Shown: in pieces, positions 6,473-8,165 of the stretch
Numbering within the stretch: the stretch's first letter is position 1
Layout: each line of letters opens with the position of its first letter
Assembly (NCBI GenBank): GCA_021786655.1
Contig: JAJYMU010000117.1
Coordinates: forward strand, 1-8,165
Source: Bacteroidota bacterium
Lineage (GTDB): Bacteria; Bacteroidota; Ignavibacteria; Ignavibacteriales; Melioribacteraceae
DNA: 8,165 nucleotides
Reading direction: 5' to 3'
The notes under the pieces: model-generated
What the model saw: the letters and a program-made list of their open reading frames with translations, nothing else
The model's database searches: none
Told to the model about the DNA's origin: nothing
Program-made: the position numbers and the translations under genes

Positions 6473-7714
6473 ATGAATTCGATCGAATGGACTTTTCAAC
6501 TGCGCTTTATTGTTGCCCTTGCTCTCGGGTTGCTTGTCGGTCTTGAACGCGAAGGTACAAAAAGCAAACGCAAACTTGCCCTCGGCGGCATCAGAACTTT
6601 TCCTATAATCAGCATGTTAGGTTTCGGCTGCGCATGGCTTTATCAATTAGGTGTAACATTAATGCTGCCAATTGGGTTGCTGAGTATATCCGTACTCGCG
6701 GGTGTTTCTTATTTTTCAAAAGTTAGGACAGAGAAGGTCGGCGCCACAAGTGAAATCACCGCTCTCCTTACATTTGTCGTTGGTGCATTGGCGTTGATGG
6801 TTGATATTTGGGTTTCAATGGCAATCGGAATTATCAATACAATGTTGCTGTCTGAAAAAGCCGAGCTTGAAAATATTGTTGAGAAACTCGACCGTGCCGA
6901 GTTTACAGCAGTTCTAAAATTTTTGCTTGTAACGCTAATAATATTGCCGGTACTGCCGAATAAAAATTTTACCGACTTCGAGCTGAACCCATCACAAATT
7001 TGGCAGATCGTAATTCTGGTTTCCACAATCGGTTTCATTGGTTATTTGCTTTCAAAATTCCTCGGTCAAAAAGTCGGGTTGTACTTATCCGGTTTAATTG
7101 GCGGAATTGTATCGAGTACTGCAGTGAGTATTGCCAACGGAAGAATTGCAAAAAAAGATCCGACTCTTGCAATTAGCTCGCTTCAAGGAAGTATTGCCGC
7201 AAGCAGCATCATGTACATAAAATTTTTAGTTATCATCTTCGTAATCAGTCCCGTGATTGCACAAACACTCTGGTTGAAAATGATTTTTTTGTTCGCGGTT
7301 GGAATTGCCTCGTCATACATCAAACATGATCCGTCATCGGAGACATCTGCAGTGGAAGAAGAACTAAAGAACTTGCAGAATCCGTTCGAGATAAAACCGG
7401 CAATGTTATTTGGAATTCTGTTCGTTGCAATTTCTGTTCTTACAAAAATTATTAATCAGTACGTCGGCGCGCATGGAATATTTACGTTTGCCGGTGTAGT
7501 CGGTATTGCCAATATCGATCCGTTCATTTTTTCGATCGCACATTCATCATGGTTCGATCCGAAGCTTGTTTCGACGGCAATTATTGTCGCTATGCTGAGC
7601 AATACAGTTATCAAAGGAATTTACTTTGGTTATTTTGTTCCTTCGCTGAGAACAAAAACATTTCAGCGGTTTGGAATACTTGCGCTCGCACATATTCCGC
7701 TGCTGTTCTTTTAG
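6473..7714 (+). CDS. MgtC/SapB-like membrane protein with DUF4010 domain
   Basis: This 413-residue integral membrane protein has an N-terminal MgtC/SapB-type domain and a C-terminal DUF4010 domain. The first (about 10-125) shows the family signature GLLVGLEREG (19-28), then GGIRTFPIISMLG (38-50) and VGATSEITALL (89-99), which aligns with the GLTTAASLW-type helix of MgtC proteins. The second (about 175-400) carries GLIGGIVSSTAVSIANGR (207-224), NPFEIKPAMLFGIL (303-316) and VGIANIDPF (343-351). I count roughly eleven to twelve hydrophobic segments. MgtC proteins affect Mg2+ homeostasis and virulence in some pathogens but are not proven transporters, and the DUF4010 fusion has no firm function, so ion handling is only a guess. 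An in-frame TGA (6464-6466) rules out an earlier start; the ribosome site GAGATG is weak and very close to the ATG. The gene is alone on its strand, with a strong promoter and a long leader upstream and a convergent hydrogenase-protease gene downstream. Confidence 0.9.
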   Translation: MNSIEWTFQLRFIVALALGLLVGLEREGTKSKRKLALGGIRTFPIISMLGFGCAWLYQLGVTLMLPIGLLSISVLAGVSYFSKVRTEKVGATSEITALLTFVVGALALMVDIWVSMAIGIINTMLLSEKAELENIVEKLDRAEFTAVLKFLLVTLIILPVLPNKNFTDFELNPSQIWQIVILVSTIGFIGYLLSKFLGQKVGLYLSGLIGGIVSSTAVSIANGRIAKKDPTLAISSLQGSIAASSIMYIKFLVIIFVISPVIAQTLWLKMIFLFAVGIASSYIKHDPSSETSAVEEELKNLQNPFEIKPAMLFGILFVAISVLTKIINQYVGAHGIFTFAGVVGIANIDPFIFSIAHSSWFDPKLVSTAIIVAMLSNTVIKGIYFGYFVPSLRTKTFQRFGILALAHIPLLFF

Positions 7715-7721
7715 TCGAGAA

Positions 7722-8165
7722 TTATTTTGGCAAGGATTGATTGAGCTGATTGATAAGCTCAACAACTTTTTCCGCTGTTTGATGAATTGCATTTTGGATA
7801 GCTGGAGACAATTGCATCGATACATTGTGAAAATGTTTTATCGAAATTGTGAAGAGATAAATCTTGGGGAATTCATTCAGCAGAATCAGCGACTCAACCA
7901 AATCTTTCAACCCGATATCGTGAGCTGAGAGAGCTTTCGGAAAATCAGAGGCAAACTTTGGTTCGGTCAGTTTGATAGTTCCTTCTTCATCATCATCTAA
8001 AGTTGCATCAACCATTATTATTACTTTGTAACCGCTCAGTTGAGCCAGAAGATGAAATCCGCCGGTGCCGCCATCAAGTAAATCGATGTTGTCAGGCAAT
8101 GTCTCGCTTTCCAATCTGCGGACTACCTCAACGCCAGCGCCTTCGTCTTCCATCAAAACGTTTCC
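7722..8165 (-). CDS. [NiFe]-hydrogenase maturation protease (peptidase M52, HybD/HyaD-like), 5' end beyond window
   Basis: This endopeptidase family removes the C-terminal extension of the [NiFe]-hydrogenase large subunit in the cytoplasm after nickel has been inserted. The 147 visible residues begin with Gly-Asn of the family's conserved GxGN start, so only about eight or more N-terminal residues are lost past the right edge. All three nickel-sensing ligands known from E. coli HybD (Glu16, Asp62, His93) have counterparts here: Glu8 in MEDEGAGV, Asp53 in IIMVDAT and His82 in LSAHDIGLKDL. The DGGTGG motif (31-36) is also present. The SxHxxGLxDxL wording resembles the HyaD/HybD/HupD branch of uptake hydrogenases more than HycI. 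An acidic run DDDEEG (57-62) follows the Asp ligand. The stop at 7724-7722 lies 7 bases from the stop of the convergent MgtC-DUF4010 gene. The first in-window ATG, at codon 5 of the visible part, would remove conserved Gly-Asn and is not the start. Confidence 0.92.
   Translation of the reverse strand, partial: GNVLMEDEGAGVEVVRRLESETLPDNIDLLDGGTGGFHLLAQLSGYKVIIMVDATLDDDEEGTIKLTEPKFASDFPKALSAHDIGLKDLVESLILLNEFPKIYLFTISIKHFHNVSMQLSPAIQNAIHQTAEKVVELINQLNQSLPK
7741..7770 (+). terminator. Possible intrinsic terminator of the MgtC-DUF4010 gene, inside the convergent gene
   Basis: A 7-bp stem, TTGAGCT (7741-7747) with AGCTCAA (7756-7762), encloses an 8-base loop and is followed after CAAC by five T (7766-7770). 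It lies 26 bases after the TAG of the MgtC-DUF4010 gene but within the last codons of the protease gene on the other strand. The stem is only moderately GC-rich and the T-tract is short and offset, so it may be weak. Confidence 0.4.

Noticed and set aside
6468..6476. ATG AAA TGA overlapping the start codon of the MgtC-DUF4010 gene.
   Set aside because: A two-codon frame in A-rich sequence is expected by chance, and nothing else supports a regulatory short ORF.
6709..7038. A 109-codon minus-strand frame opposite the MgtC-DUF4010 gene.
   Set aside because: Its translation is the low-complexity Ser/Ile/Thr wording typical of the antisense of a membrane protein gene, and it has no ribosome site or family motif.
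7547..7928. Short frames on both strands across the convergent gene ends.
   Set aside because: They overlap the two well-supported coding regions out of frame and show no family motifs.

Overview
The window is moderately AT-rich, densely coding bacterial DNA. It carries five protein genes, two of them cut by the window edges. Three things suggest a member of the Ignavibacteria/Chlorobi/Bacteroidota assemblage, with Ignavibacteriota my best guess: a large DUF2723 (TMEM260/GT117-like) membrane protein with the motif wording usual in that assemblage, an HAE1-type RND pump, and a purine-rich Shine-Dalgarno site before one gene. This assignment is inference from protein wording; there is no rRNA or marker gene to settle it.

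Layout. Positions 1-2983 (minus strand) hold a two-gene efflux operon. The periplasmic adaptor (2983 to 1877) is followed 7 bases later by the inner-membrane RND pump (1869 to beyond position 1), of which the first 623 codons are visible. Positions 2984-3253 are an AT-rich intergenic stretch containing a strong intrinsic terminator (3208 to 3182, minus strand) that belongs to the gene before it. Positions 3254-6211 (minus) hold a single-gene unit for a 985-residue polytopic DUF2723 protein with a TPR-like tail. Positions 6212-6472 form a divergent promoter region. It contains a near-consensus sigma-70-type promoter pointing right, a palindrome over its -35 box, and a roughly 140-nt leader with a long-range 9-bp inverted repeat. 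Positions 6473-7714 (plus) encode a 413-residue MgtC-DUF4010 membrane protein. Positions 7722-8165 (minus, convergent, 7 bases away) hold almost all of a [NiFe]-hydrogenase maturation protease (peptidase M52), whose first few codons lie beyond the right edge.

How the parts fit. The adaptor and pump form one export machine; the outer-membrane TolC-like partner is not in view and could lie beyond position 1. The DUF2723 gene, the MgtC-DUF4010 gene and the hydrogenase protease look like separate transcription units. The protease implies that [NiFe]-hydrogenase genes exist in this genome, probably just past the right edge. I saw no RNA genes, insertion sequences, CRISPR array or phage genes. The part least explained by known families is the leader of the MgtC-DUF4010 gene, which has mutually exclusive potential helices and may be a cis-regulatory RNA. 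That is a candidate only; I see no convincing undescribed multi-gene system here.
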